DNA of 47,900 nt from DASUFE01 sp036274675 (GCA_036274675.1 DASUFE010000025.1:1-47900), one strand, 5' to 3'. Numbered from the stretch's first letter, positions 1 through 8,406 are shown. Numbers and translations: made by a program. The notes: generated by a model not told the origin, from the letters alone.

Positions 1-594
1 GACGACGGGCACGCTGTTTTCGCGGCAGCGTGCCTGCACCGCGGCCCGGCGCTCGCCGGTCTTGCCGACATGGAAGGGCGAGGCATTGATATTCAGTATG
101 AGGTTGGCTCCGGCCTTGACCGCATCGGCCGCTGGCCCGGAGACCCAGATGTCTTCGCAAACGACGATGCCCAGCCAATGGCCCGCGATTTCGAACTTGC
201 AGTTGCCGCTTCCGGTATGGAAATAGCGCTTTTCGTCGAAGACACCGTAGTTGGGGAGAATGCGCTTGTCGTAAACCTGCTCGACTTTTCCCTGGAGTAA
301 CAGGGCGGCGGAGTTGTATAGAGTGTAACCATCCCGGCGCGGGAAGCCCGTGAGCACCACGATATCGGCGCAGGCCTCGGCGATACGCTGCAGCTGTTGC
401 CGGCACTTGTCGACGAAGCTTTCACGGAACAACAGGTCCTCCGGCGGGTAGCCGCAGATCGCCAGTTCGGGAAACACCGCGAGATCGGCGCCGTGAATAC
501 GGCGCGCTTCCTGCGCGTAACGAATAATTTTATCGGCGTTGCCCTGGAGGTCGCCGACGGTGGTGTTGATTTGGGCCAATGCGATTTTCATCAT
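1..594 (-). CDS. nadE: Glutamine-dependent NAD+ synthetase, N-terminal part (partial)
   Basis: The last step of NAD biosynthesis: amidation of nicotinic acid adenine dinucleotide with glutamine as nitrogen donor. Only the N-terminal nitrilase-fold glutaminase domain lies in the window; the gene runs off the left edge after 198 codons, so the synthetase domain is not seen. The Glu-Lys-Cys triad of the nitrilase family is visible: Glu in FPELAICGYPPED, Lys in YDKRILPNYGVFDE and Cys in VVCEDIW. Two ATG codons are adjacent (594 and 591); GGGAGA upstream fits the first better. It diverges from the next gene. The family assignment is secure. Confidence 0.93.
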   Translation of the reverse strand, partial: MMKIALAQINTTVGDLQGNADKIIRYAQEARRIHGADLAVFPELAICGYPPEDLLFRESFVDKCRQQLQRIAEACADIVVLTGFPRRDGYTLYNSAALLLQGKVEQVYDKRILPNYGVFDEKRYFHTGSGNCKFEIAGHWLGIVVCEDIWVSGPAADAVKAGANLILNINASPFHVGKTGERRAAVQARCRENSVPVV

Positions 595-669
595 GAATCC
601 GGTTATCTCCCACTTCACCCTTAGCTTTGAGCAGTGGGCGTTTTCCTCATCAGTCTAGGGTTGCAACTC

Positions 670-709
670 TACCACCCTCACCCATGCCCTCACCCTCCAA
701 AGGGAGAGG
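670..709. repeat. Palindromic intergenic element (CCTC/GAGG hairpin)
   Basis: C-rich repeated blocks (CCCTCACCC twice) lead into an imperfect hairpin, with CCTC at 688-691 pairing GAGG at 706-709 and CCCT at 693-696 pairing AGGG at 701-704. This style of element is common between genes in many proteobacterial genomes. It could act as a transcription-ending hairpin, but no clean T-run follows. Confidence 0.4.
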
Positions 710-753
710 AAAATAACATCTCGCTGCCGTTCCTTCCTGGCTGCGAATGCTTT

Positions 754-780
754 TTGCATGAAAACAGCGGCAATTATAAT
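754..780 (+). promoter_or_regulatory. Putative sigma-70 promoter of the PP0621-type gene
   Basis: A perfect TATAAT at 775-780 lies 60 nt before the start codon at 840. TTGCAT at 754-759 is the best -35, but the spacer is only 15 nt, so the -35 is uncertain. Confidence 0.45.
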
Positions 781-839
781 GCATAATAGCCTCTGCCCGT
801 ACGGGTCCGGAACGGGCGCCACTACATAGAGAGTTTTGA

Positions 840-1082
840 ATGCGCTTCCTGATTCTGCTGGCCGGCATCGTTGTGTTGATATTGACGCTGCGCGGCCTGT
901 TGTTGCCGCCACCGCGGCGTAATGCCCGCGACACCCGGCAAGAACCGGAAAAAATGGTCGGCTGCGCTAAATGCGGTCTGTACCTGCCCGAATCCGAAGC
1001 CCTGTCCGCGGAGGGCAGGTTCTTCTGCAACCTGGAACATCACCACGGCTGGCTGGCTGATCAGCGTGGGAAAAAGATTTAA
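840..1082 (+). CDS. PP0621 family small membrane-anchored zinc-ribbon-like protein
   Basis: An 80-residue protein with an N-terminal hydrophobic segment (about residues 3-22), a short basic and proline-rich stretch, and a C-terminal CAKCGLYLP motif with a further Cys and two His (CNLEHH) that could bind a metal. This architecture matches the PP0621 family, which has no established function and is often found beside pilS in gammaproteobacteria. GAGAG lies at good spacing before the ATG. Its position directly upstream of pilS suggests the same transcript or a shared locus, but nothing in the sequence proves a pilus role. Confidence 0.75.
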   Translation: MRFLILLAGIVVLILTLRGLLLPPPRRNARDTRQEPEKMVGCAKCGLYLPESEALSAEGRFFCNLEHHHGWLADQRGKKI

Positions 1083-1135
1083 AACCCCTGGCAAAATGAG
1101 TCATGCCGGATTCTTCATTGGCTCCGAATCGACAG

Positions 1136-1185
1136 CCCCCTCTTTCCCCCTTCGGAACGAAGGGGGATGGCCGAAGGCCAGGGGG
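1136..1185. repeat. Three-stem palindromic element upstream of pilS
   Basis: An outer pair (CCCCCT at 1136-1141 with AGGGGG at 1180-1185) encloses two hairpins: a 9-bp stem CCCCCTTCG/CGAAGGGGG with loop GAA (1146-1166), and GGCC-GAA-GGCC (1169-1179). The whole folds as a three-way junction. It sits in the 125-nt gap between the PP0621 gene and pilS and may be a dispersed repeat. Confidence 0.6.
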
Positions 1186-1207
1186 ATGAAAAACCATTTC
1201 GTCAGGG

Positions 1208-2845
1208 ATGCAAGTGCTGCAACAATTCCGTAAAACACTGTTGCCCTCCGCCGGCACCCAGCCCGAGATCCGCCCATGGTATCCCGTGCGGCTGCTGGGG
1301 CTGTACCGGCTGTTCATCGCCATACTGCTATGCGCACTGTTTTTCTCCGGTGTCGCGGAAGAAGAGCTGGGGGCCGTGAACCGCCAGCTGTTTGCAAACT
1401 GCGCGGCTCTGTATACCGGGCTTGCCATCCTGTGGCTGCTGCTGATCCACCTGCGCACTCCCGATTATCAGATTCAAGTCTACGCGCAGATCGCCATCGA
1501 TATCCTGCTGCTCGGCCTGATGATGCGCGCCAGCGGCGGCAGCGGCAGCGGGCTCGGCATACTCCTGCTCGTGCATATCGGCGCCGCCGTGCTGCTGCTG
1601 GGCGGGTTAGCCGGTCTGTTGTTCGCCAGCTTTGCTTCAGCGCTGATACTGATCGACCAGATTTACACCCATCTCACGACGGGGATTCCGGGAAGCCCCT
1701 ATTCAAAAGTGGCGGCGCTGTGCGCGGTGTTCTTCAGCACCGCGGTGCTGCTGGAAATCCTGCAGCGGCGGATACGCGAAAGCGAGCTGCTGGCGGAGCA
1801 GCGCGGGCTCGATATCGAAAACCTGGCGCAGCTGAACGAGCAGATCATCCAGCAAATGCAAAGCGGGGTGATTGTGGCCGACCACGATAAGCAGATCCGG
1901 CTGATCAACCGCGCGGCCCGCCTGCAACTGGGCGACCGCAACCATGACGTGCCCTTCGCCCTGGAAGCGCTGTCGAACGAGCTTGCCATCCGCTACCACA
2001 TCTGGCACGACAACCCGCGGCGCAAGCCGAGCCGCATCCGCCTGCCCGGCAGCCCCTTCGAACTGCAGCCGCACTTCACCCCGCTCGGCCCGGCCGGCGG
2101 CGCGGGGACACTGATCATTCTCGAAGACGCGACGCCTTACTCCCGCGAATCCCAGAATATCAAACTGGCCTCGCTGGGCCGGCTCACCGCCAGTATCGCG
2201 CACGAGATCCGCAACCCGCTGTCGGCCATCCAGCACGCCTCGCAACTGCTCGGCGAATCGGACGCCCTGGAGTCCAAGGACAAGCGCCTCTCGGAAATCA
2301 TCGCGCAACAGTGCGAGCGCATGAACACGGTGATCGAAAACATCATGCAGCTGTCGCTGAAAGAGAAAATAACACCGGACACCATCGCGCTGTTCAAATG
2401 GCTGCTGGATTTCAAGAAGGAATTCTGCGGCCACTATAACCTTGCCGAGAGCGACATTACGGTCCATACCGAGCCTGATATCGACGAGCCAATCATCTAC
2501 TTCGACCCCAGTCAACTGCACCAGATCGTGTGGAACCTGTGCGCCAACAGCCTGAAGTACGGCAAGGACAAGAAGGGCAAGACCAGGCTCAAGCTGACGA
2601 TCGGCTTCAGCCGCGACGGCAACAGCCATTACCTGGATGTCATCGACCACGGCCCCGGCGTGCCGGCCGAGATCCAGGATCAGATCTTCGAGCCCTTTTT
2701 TTCCAGCAGCAACACCAGCCCGGGGCTGGGGCTTTATATCGTGCGCGAACTGTGCGAATTCAACCAGGCGCATATCCGTTATGTACCGAGCCGGCGGGTA
2801 GGCGCCGTCTTCAGAATACAGTTTTCCAACTCGATTCCGGGTTAA
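1208..2845 (+). CDS. pilS: Type IV pilus sensor histidine kinase PilS
   Basis: Membrane kinase of the PilS-PilR pair that controls pilin transcription. About six hydrophobic segments occupy residues 28-185, followed by a PAS-like linker, then the H-box with His332 (SIAHEIRNPLSA), the N-box (VWNLCANSLKYG, about 441-452), and the G1 and G2 ATP-binding boxes (DHGPGVP near 480, GLGLYIV near 506). The 545-residue length is normal for PilS. The ATG at 1208 directly abuts AGGG (1204-1207); the GTG at 1214 has that AGGG 6 nt upstream and may be the real start. pilR follows 142 nt downstream, separated by a repeat element. Assignment rests on domain order plus the pilR/pilA neighbours. Confidence 0.95.
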   Translation: MQVLQQFRKTLLPSAGTQPEIRPWYPVRLLGLYRLFIAILLCALFFSGVAEEELGAVNRQLFANCAALYTGLAILWLLLIHLRTPDYQIQVYAQIAIDILLLGLMMRASGGSGSGLGILLLVHIGAAVLLLGGLAGLLFASFASALILIDQIYTHLTTGIPGSPYSKVAALCAVFFSTAVLLEILQRRIRESELLAEQRGLDIENLAQLNEQIIQQMQSGVIVADHDKQIRLINRAARLQLGDRNHDVPFALEALSNELAIRYHIWHDNPRRKPSRIRLPGSPFELQPHFTPLGPAGGAGTLIILEDATPYSRESQNIKLASLGRLTASIAHEIRNPLSAIQHASQLLGESDALESKDKRLSEIIAQQCERMNTVIENIMQLSLKEKITPDTIALFKWLLDFKKEFCGHYNLAESDITVHTEPDIDEPIIYFDPSQLHQIVWNLCANSLKYGKDKKGKTRLKLTIGFSRDGNSHYLDVIDHGPGVPAEIQDQIFEPFFSSSNTSPGLGLYIVRELCEFNQAHIRYVPSRRVGAVFRIQFSNSIPG

Positions 2846-2892
2846 TCAAAAACAACCCCGGAGAATACCGGGAATTGAGAAACCCTGATCAC

Positions 2893-2943
2893 GCGGGTTC
2901 ATACTTGAAAACCCGGGATCGCTTCGCTACGCTCGCAATGACA
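2893..2943. repeat. Palindromic intergenic element between pilS and pilR
   Basis: CGGGTT and AACCCG form a 6-bp stem, followed by GATCGCTTCGCTACGCTCGC, a GC-rich imperfect palindrome ending in AATGAC. Sequences of this form recur between genes in many bacterial genomes. Its copy number here cannot be judged from one window. Confidence 0.45.
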
Positions 2944-2987
2944 GATAACAGTGCATGGATCCGATAAAAAAGGAAATCGCAAAAGCA

Positions 2988-4349
2988 ATGGGTGCGGAAA
3001 AAGTTTTAATCGTTGACGACGAGCCGGATATCTGCGAATTGCTCGAAATTACCTTAAGCCGCATGGGGCTGGAAACCCGCGCCGCCCAATCCATCGCGCA
3101 GGCGCACAAGCTGCTGGCGGAACATTCTTTCAACCTGTGCCTGACGGATATGCGCCTGCCCGACGGCAATGGCCTGGATCTGATCGATTACATTCAAAAG
3201 AGCAATCCCGGCATGCCCGTGGCCGTGATCACGGCGCACGGCAACATGGAAGCCGCGATACGCGCCATGAAGTCGGGGGCTTTCGATTTTGTTTCCAAGC
3301 CTATCGACCTCAAGAACCTGCGACAACTGGTCGGCTCCGCGCTCAAGTTAAAACCCGGCGCCGAAGCTCCCAAGACCTTGCAATTGCAGTTGCTGGGAGA
3401 ATCGCAGCCCATACTCGAGCTTAAAAACACCATCGTGAAACTGGCGCGCAGTCAGGCCCCGGTCTACATACACGGCGAATCCGGAACCGGCAAGGAGCTG
3501 GTGGCCCGCCTGATTCACACGCAGAGCGCGCGCAACGACCGCCCTTTCGTGCCGGTCAACTGCAGCGCGATCCCGGCGGAACTGATGGAAAGCGAATTTT
3601 TCGGCCATCTGAAAGGCAGCTTCACCGGCGCGCACGCGGACAAACAGGGCCTGTTCGCCGCCGCCGACGGCGGTACGCTGTTCCTGGACGAGGTCGCGGA
3701 ATTGCCGATCGCGATGCAGGTGAAACTGCTGCGCGCGATCCAGGAGCGCTCGATACGGCCGGTCGGCAGCGCGGCCGAAGCCCCGGTCAACGTGCGCATT
3801 CTCAGCGCAACCCACAAACCGCTGGAACAACTGGTGGCCAAGGGCGAATTCCGCCAGGACCTGTATTACCGGATCAACGTCATCCAGTTGAACGTGCCGA
3901 GCCTGCGCGAGCGCCCGGGCGATATTGCAATGCTGTGCGGGCACATACTGGCCAGGATCGCGGAAAAACACGGCATGGAACGCAAGGAACTGAGCGCGGA
4001 GGCTGCCTCGGCCCTGAAGAGATATGACTTTCCGGGCAATGTGCGCGAGCTGGAGAACATACTGGAACGGGCGGCTACGCTGTCCGAGGACCGGGTCATC
4101 GGCGCCGACGAACTGGATATTGCGCCTGTTACGGGATCGCATGCCATTTCGGGCCCCGCCGCATCCCCCGCTTCAGGGCAAGGCGCAGGCTCAGAAAGCG
4201 GGCTGGACGGTATGTTGCTGGAACAGGAGCGCGAATCCATCAAGAAAGCCCTGGAGCAGACGCGCTGGAACAAGACCAGGGCCGCGGAGCTGCTGGGCAT
4301 CAGCTTCCGGCAACTGCGCTACCGCATTAAAAAGCTGGGGATTGAATAA
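2988..4349 (+). CDS. pilR: Sigma-54 activator PilR (NtrC family)
   Basis: Response regulator that activates sigma-54 RNA polymerase at the pilA promoter after phosphorylation by PilS. Domains in order: receiver with DDEPD acidic pocket and phospho-acceptor Asp54 (LTDMRLPD); AAA+ domain with Walker A GESGTGKE, the sigma-54 contact loop GSFTGA (residues 210-215) and Walker B LFLDE; C-terminal Fis-type helix-turn-helix ending RQLRYRIKKLGIE. I chose the ATG at 2988 because AGGAAA lies 11 nt upstream and it puts the acceptor at Asp54; an in-frame ATG at 2955 adds 11 residues but has no ribosome site. It faces pilA tail to tail. Confidence 0.96.
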   Translation: MGAEKVLIVDDEPDICELLEITLSRMGLETRAAQSIAQAHKLLAEHSFNLCLTDMRLPDGNGLDLIDYIQKSNPGMPVAVITAHGNMEAAIRAMKSGAFDFVSKPIDLKNLRQLVGSALKLKPGAEAPKTLQLQLLGESQPILELKNTIVKLARSQAPVYIHGESGTGKELVARLIHTQSARNDRPFVPVNCSAIPAELMESEFFGHLKGSFTGAHADKQGLFAAADGGTLFLDEVAELPIAMQVKLLRAIQERSIRPVGSAAEAPVNVRILSATHKPLEQLVAKGEFRQDLYYRINVIQLNVPSLRERPGDIAMLCGHILARIAEKHGMERKELSAEAASALKRYDFPGNVRELENILERAATLSEDRVIGADELDIAPVTGSHAISGPAASPASGQGAGSESGLDGMLLEQERESIKKALEQTRWNKTRAAELLGISFRQLRYRIKKLGIE

Positions 4350-4352
4350 TCC

Positions 4353-4381
4353 AAAAAAAGCGGGGGCCCTGAGGCCCCCGC
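4353..4381 (-). terminator. Rho-independent terminator of pilA
   Basis: A perfect 9-bp stem GCGGGGGCC/GGCCCCCGC with loop CTGA is followed, on the minus strand, by seven T (plus-strand A-run 4353-4359). The T-run side shows that it ends pilA transcription; on the plus strand there is no T-run after the hairpin, so it is less clearly a pilR terminator. Confidence 0.9.
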
Positions 4382-4410
4382 CGGATGATGAGCTTGAACT
4401 TGCTCAGCTA

Positions 4411-4911
4411 TTAATAGCCGATCTGGTCGCCATCCTGCTGAGTATGACGGCACTGGATCGGCAGCAAGTCGTAGTCCGCCGGGTCAGCGTCGGTTTCGCA
4501 TTCCCAGTCCACGTCGCCCGTGTTGCTCAGAATGGGCTCCCAATCGATGACCTTGCCCTGCAACGGCCCCAGGGTGGTAGTGTTGGCAAAGGCCACGCTG
4601 ACACGGCCGGTCGTGTCGTTGATCGCGGCGGAACCGTCCAGTACGAACTCGCTGGCAGCCGCCGTGTCGTTCAGACGGGGCAGATAGGTCACGGTGTAAA
4701 GGCTGGGGTGGTTCGCGGAATCGACATCATTCACTTCCATGATATCGGCCGCCATGTTGGTGCGCACGCCGTCAGCGGCGGTGACCACTTCCGTAGCGCG
4801 GGATTTGACCATGTAATCCTGGTAAGCCGGCAGCGCGATGGCGGCCAGAATACCGATGATCGCGACCACGATCATCAGTTCTATCAAGGTAAAACCGCTT
4901 TGTCTCTTCAT
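4411..4911 (-). CDS. pilA: Type IVa major pilin PilA
   Basis: Structural subunit of the type IV pilus. A six-residue leader ending in Gly (MKRQSG) precedes the mature N-terminus FTLIELMIVVAIIGILA, with the Glu at mature position 5 needed for processing and assembly. The hydrophobic N-terminal helix continues through ALPAYQDYMVKSRATE. Two Cys near the C-terminus (WEC and IQC) form the usual D-region disulfide loop. The full length of 166 residues is normal for a type IVa pilin. AGGAGA stands before the ATG. It is transcribed alone, with its own sigma-54 promoter and terminator, between pilR and the divergent pilB. PilD, encoded nearby, would cut and methylate it. Confidence 0.96.
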   Translation of the reverse strand: MKRQSGFTLIELMIVVAIIGILAAIALPAYQDYMVKSRATEVVTAADGVRTNMAADIMEVNDVDSANHPSLYTVTYLPRLNDTAAASEFVLDGSAAINDTTGRVSVAFANTTTLGPLQGKVIDWEPILSNTGDVDWECETDADPADYDLLPIQCRHTQQDGDQIGY

Positions 4912-4937
4912 GACTGCTCTCCTGTTAAATTAAGAAC

Positions 4938-4975
4938 TTCAAACTCGCCCGATTTGGCGTACCAAATCGTTTGAA
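4938..4975 (-). promoter_or_regulatory. Stem-loop in the pilA 5' leader
   Basis: TTCAAAC (4938-4944) pairs with GTTTGAA (4969-4975), and inside it GATTTGG (4951-4957) pairs with CCAAATC (4962-4968) around a 4-nt loop; a 6-nt bulge lies on one side only. In the pilA mRNA this structure would begin a few nucleotides after the predicted start of transcription and stop about 14 nt before the AGGAGA ribosome site. A role in mRNA stability or translation control is inference. Confidence 0.6.
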
Positions 4976-4992
4976 TCCTGTGCAGATGTAAA

Positions 4993-5008
4993 AGCACTTA
5001 GCATGCCA
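4993..5008 (-). promoter_or_regulatory. Sigma-54 promoter of pilA
   Basis: Read on the minus strand the site is TGGCATGCTAAGTGCT, with the invariant GG and GC of the -24 and -12 elements at the correct 10-nt separation. It differs from the usual consensus at few positions. Transcription would start near 4982, giving a leader of about 70 nt. The adjacent pilR encodes the matching activator. Confidence 0.85.
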
Positions 5009-5315
5009 CCCCCTATTATTGTTATTAACTATTTGATTTTTTTAAGTTTTATAGAAAAAACGTACAGGCGGAATGGAGCTCTGGCTAAGACCTCAAAGGT
5101 CCATAACTGACAAAATCTGTCAGTCTCAGCAAAAGCCTTTCCGCGGACAGTGGTTTTGCCGGCTGAGCTGCAAGTGACCATATAGCCAATCAATTCCTCA
5201 GGCATCCCGTCTCTGATAGAACCAGCCAGTGATTACCCGCCTGGTTCGTAAAATGGCTCAAGGACGACGGATCAAGGCCGAAAAAAGCCAAGCGTTCTCT
5301 TAATGACTTGTCCTC
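5009..5315. other. pilA-pilB divergent intergenic region with three hairpins
   Basis: No gene is seen here. Three short inverted repeats are present: GACCT-CAA-AGGTC (5089-5101), ACTGACA-AAATC-TGTCAGT (5106-5124) and GAACCAG/CTGGTTC with a 15-nt loop (5219-5247). None is followed by a T-run on either strand. PilR binding sites for pilA are expected in the part nearest 5009, but I cannot identify them with confidence. Confidence 0.5.
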
Positions 5316-5343
5316 TTGTCGAAATACGGTTAACTTCTATCAG
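5316..5343 (+). promoter_or_regulatory. Possible sigma-70 promoter of pilB
   Basis: TTGTCG (5316-5321), a 16-nt spacer, and TATCAG (5338-5343) would start transcription about 20 nt before the pilB ATG. Both boxes match the consensus at four of six positions, so this is only a candidate. Confidence 0.3.
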
Positions 5344-5369
5344 TAAAACCTTAAAGGATCAGGGCATTT

Positions 5370-7100
5370 ATGGCATCGACACCCACCACAATGAAGTTGA
5401 GCGGCCTTGCCAGGCGACTGGTGACGGAAGGGCTGATCGATGCCAACGGCGCCGCCAACGCACAGCTGGAAGCCAAGAAAAAGAAGATGAGCCTGGCCAA
5501 CTATCTGGTCGAAGAAAAAAAACTGAACGCGCGCAAGATCGCCATTGCCGCCAGCATGGAATTCGGCCTGCCGCTGTTCGATCTGTCGGCGCTGGATCCT
5601 GAAAGCGTTCCCAAGAAACTGGTCGATGAAAAGCTGGTGCGCCAGCACCAGGCGCTGCCGATCCAGAAGCGCGGCAACCGCCTGTTCGTCGCGGTCACCG
5701 ACCCGATGAATCTGATGGGCCTGGACGAAATCAAATTCAACACCGGCATCGCGACCGAGCCGGTGCTGGTCGAGGTCGACAAACTCAACCGCCTGATCGA
5801 AGATGCGATGGCCGCCGCCGACACCTCGCTGCAGGAGATGGCGGGGCTGGACGAAGACCTGGAAAACCTGGAAGTCAGCGCCGACGATGAAGATGGCGCC
5901 GCTAAAGCCGGGGCCGGTAAAGACGATAGCGTCGACGATACGCCCGTGGTGCGTTTCGTCAACAAGGTGCTGCTGGACGCCATCAACAAGGGCGCGTCCG
6001 ACATCCATTTCGAACCCTACGAGAAATACTGCCGGGTGCGCTTCCGTATCGACGGCATGCTGCGCGAGATCGCCAAGCCGCCGCTGAACATGACCCCGCG
6101 TATCACCGCGCGCATCAAGGTCATGTCGCGCATGGATATTTCCGAGCGCCGGGTGCCGCAGGACGGACGCATCAAGCTGAAAGTCTCGGCCAAGCGCGCC
6201 ATAGACTTCCGCGTCAACACCTGCCCCACCCTGTTCGGCGAAAAGGTCGTGCTGCGTATCCTCGACCCTTCCAGCGCGATGCTCGGCATCGACGTATTGG
6301 GCTACGAGGCCGAACAGAAAAAGGCCTATCTGGACGCGCTCTCCAAGCCCTATGGCATGATCCTGGTGACCGGGCCCACGGGCAGCGGCAAGACGGTTTC
6401 GCTGTATACAGGCCTCGGGATACTGAATACCGAAGACCGCAATATCTCGACCGCGGAGGACCCGGCGGAAATCAACATGCCAGGCATCAACCAGGTGAAC
6501 GTCAACTCCAAGGTCGGCCTCGATTTCGCCGCCGCACTGCGCGCCTTCCTGCGCCAGGACCCGGACGTGATCATGGTGGGCGAGATCCGCGACCTTGAAA
6601 CCGCGAATATCGCCATCAAGGCCGCGCAGACCGGACACATGGTGTTGTCCACCCTGCATACCAACGACGCCCCGCAAACCCTGTCGCGCCTGATAAACAT
6701 GGGTGTTGCGCCTTTCAATATAGCCTCCGCCGTGTCCCTGATCATCGCCCAGCGGCTGGCCCGGCGTCTGTGCGAGGCCTGTAAGACACACGATGACATT
6801 CCCAAAGAAGCGCTGAAACAGGAAGGTTTTACCGACGCCGATATCGCCGCCGGGCTCAAAGTCTTCAAGGCAGTAGGTTGCGAGAAGTGCACCGACGGCT
6901 ACAAGGGCCGCGTCGGCATTTACCAGGTGCTGCCCATTTCCGATGACATCGGCCGCATTATCATGGCGGGCGGCAACGCCATCCAGGTCGCCGATCAGGC
7001 CGAGAAAGAAGGCATCAATAATCTGCGCCAGTCCGCCTTGAAGAAAGTAAAGGCGGGTCTCACCAGCCTGGCCGAAGCAAACCGCGTCACTAAAGATTAA
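5370..7100 (+). CDS. pilB: Type IV pilus assembly (extension) ATPase PilB
   Basis: Hexameric cytoplasmic ATPase that powers pilus extension, acting on the inner-membrane protein PilC. The N-terminal GspE/PilB domain covers about residues 1-150, then an acidic linker (about 160-190), then the ATPase core with Walker A GPTGSGKT (335-342), an Asp-box region (TAEDPAE), Walker B DVIMVGEIRD (399-408) and a His box (STLHTNDA). Four Cys (468, 471, 504, 507) form the zinc-binding tetracysteine motif typical of PilB and absent from the retraction ATPase PilT. AAAGGATCAGGG precedes the ATG. It forms an operon with pilC (20 nt) and pilD. Confidence 0.97.
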   Translation: MASTPTTMKLSGLARRLVTEGLIDANGAANAQLEAKKKKMSLANYLVEEKKLNARKIAIAASMEFGLPLFDLSALDPESVPKKLVDEKLVRQHQALPIQKRGNRLFVAVTDPMNLMGLDEIKFNTGIATEPVLVEVDKLNRLIEDAMAAADTSLQEMAGLDEDLENLEVSADDEDGAAKAGAGKDDSVDDTPVVRFVNKVLLDAINKGASDIHFEPYEKYCRVRFRIDGMLREIAKPPLNMTPRITARIKVMSRMDISERRVPQDGRIKLKVSAKRAIDFRVNTCPTLFGEKVVLRILDPSSAMLGIDVLGYEAEQKKAYLDALSKPYGMILVTGPTGSGKTVSLYTGLGILNTEDRNISTAEDPAEINMPGINQVNVNSKVGLDFAAALRAFLRQDPDVIMVGEIRDLETANIAIKAAQTGHMVLSTLHTNDAPQTLSRLINMGVAPFNIASAVSLIIAQRLARRLCEACKTHDDIPKEALKQEGFTDADIAAGLKVFKAVGCEKCTDGYKGRVGIYQVLPISDDIGRIIMAGGNAIQVADQAEKEGINNLRQSALKKVKAGLTSLAEANRVTKD

Positions 7101-7120
7101 TCTGACCCAAGGATTCCGTC

Positions 7121-8344
7121 ATGGCCCAGCAGACCGCGCGCGAGAAAATCTACTTCCAGTACGAAGGCAAAGATCGCAAGGGAGCGAGCGTCAAAGGAGA
7201 AATGGAAGGTTTCAACGCCGAGCTCGTCAAGGCCGCGTTACGCAAACAAGGCATCAACCCGCTGCTGGTGAAGAAGAAAGCCAAGCCCCTGTTCGGCGGC
7301 GGCGGCAAAAAGATCATTCCCAAGGATATTGCGATATTCGCCCGCCAGATGGCCACCATGATGTCCTCGGGCGTGCCGCTGGTGCAGTCCTTCGAGATCG
7401 TGGGTCGCGGGCATGAAAAACCCTCGATGCAGGACATGATCCTCGGCATCAAGGCCGAGGTGGAAGGCGGCTCCAACTTCGCCAAGGCGCTCAGCAAATA
7501 CCCGGACCACTTCGACGATCTGTTTGTAAACCTCGTGGACGCCGGCGAACAGTCGGGTACCCTCGAGACTCTGCTGGAGAAAGTCGCGACCTACAAGGAA
7601 AAAACCGAGGAGCTCAAGGGCAAAATCAAGAAAGCCTTGTTCTATCCCACGGCGGTCATGGTGGTCGCGGTCGTGGTCACGGCCATCCTGCTGCTGTTCG
7701 TGGTCCCGCAGTTCGAGGAGCTGTTCAAGGGCTTCGGCGCCGACCTGCCGGTATTTACCCAGTTCGTAATCAAATTATCGCGAGGGCTGCAGGATCAGTG
7801 GTACATCTTCCTCGGAGTCGGCATTGGCGTGTTTGCCACCATCTCCCAGCTCAAGAAAAAGTCTGAAACCTTCAATGTGATGCTGGACAAGTACATACTC
7901 AAGGCGCCCGTGATCGGGGATCTGCTTAACAAAGCCGCCATCGCGCGCTTCGCGCGCACGATGTCCACGATGTTCGCCGCGGGCGTACCCATGGTGGAAG
8001 CGATGGATTCAGTGGCGCGCGCCGCCGGAAATTCCGTTTTTGAAACGGCCATCATGAGAATGAAAGAGGAAACCTCGACCGGCGAGCAGCTGCAGGCTTC
8101 GATGCGCCGCAGCGGTCTGTTCCCCAACATGGTGGTCCAGATGGTCTCCATCGGCGAGGAGTCCGGCTCGCTGGACGCCATGCTGGCCAAGGTCGCGGAC
8201 TTTTACGAGCAGGAAGTGGACAACGCAGTCGACGCCTTGAGCAGCCTGCTCGAACCGATGATCATGGCGTTCCTCGGTATCGTGGTCGGGGGCCTGGTGG
8301 TTGCGATGTATCTGCCGATCTTCAAGATGGGCAGCGCCGTATAG
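7121..8344 (+). CDS. pilC: Type IV pilus inner-membrane platform protein PilC
   Basis: Inner-membrane platform on which PilB assembles pilin. It contains two repeated GspF/T2SSF domains, recognisable by the paired signatures ARQMATMMSSGVPLVQSFEIV-like and ARTMSTMFAAGVPMVEAMDSV-like (about residues 70 and 270), each followed by E(Q/E)SG. Hydrophobic segments lie near residues 175-195, 220-240 and 380-400. The 407-residue length is standard. AAGGA lies 9 nt before the ATG, directly after pilB. Secure assignment. Confidence 0.96.
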   Translation: MAQQTAREKIYFQYEGKDRKGASVKGEMEGFNAELVKAALRKQGINPLLVKKKAKPLFGGGGKKIIPKDIAIFARQMATMMSSGVPLVQSFEIVGRGHEKPSMQDMILGIKAEVEGGSNFAKALSKYPDHFDDLFVNLVDAGEQSGTLETLLEKVATYKEKTEELKGKIKKALFYPTAVMVVAVVVTAILLLFVVPQFEELFKGFGADLPVFTQFVIKLSRGLQDQWYIFLGVGIGVFATISQLKKKSETFNVMLDKYILKAPVIGDLLNKAAIARFARTMSTMFAAGVPMVEAMDSVARAAGNSVFETAIMRMKEETSTGEQLQASMRRSGLFPNMVVQMVSIGEESGSLDAMLAKVADFYEQEVDNAVDALSSLLEPMIMAFLGIVVGGLVVAMYLPIFKMGSAV

Positions 8345-8406
8345 AAAATCCCGGAACAGAAACGGCCCACGCCGCTTAATAAAAACGAGAGCTTGAGCAC
8401 AGGTCC

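Noticed and set aside
1703..2773. 356-codon minus-strand frame opposite pilS
   Set aside because: Shadow of pilS, which carries all kinase boxes in the correct order.
4353..4381. Hairpin as terminator of pilR
   Set aside because: The T-run is on the minus-strand side only, so it belongs to pilA; pilR may still be slowed by the stem.
5340..6791. Long minus-strand reading frame (483 codons) opposite pilB
   Set aside because: It lies entirely opposite an unmistakable pilB, has a low-complexity His/Gly/Gln-rich product typical of antisense frames in GC-rich genes, and has no ribosome site.
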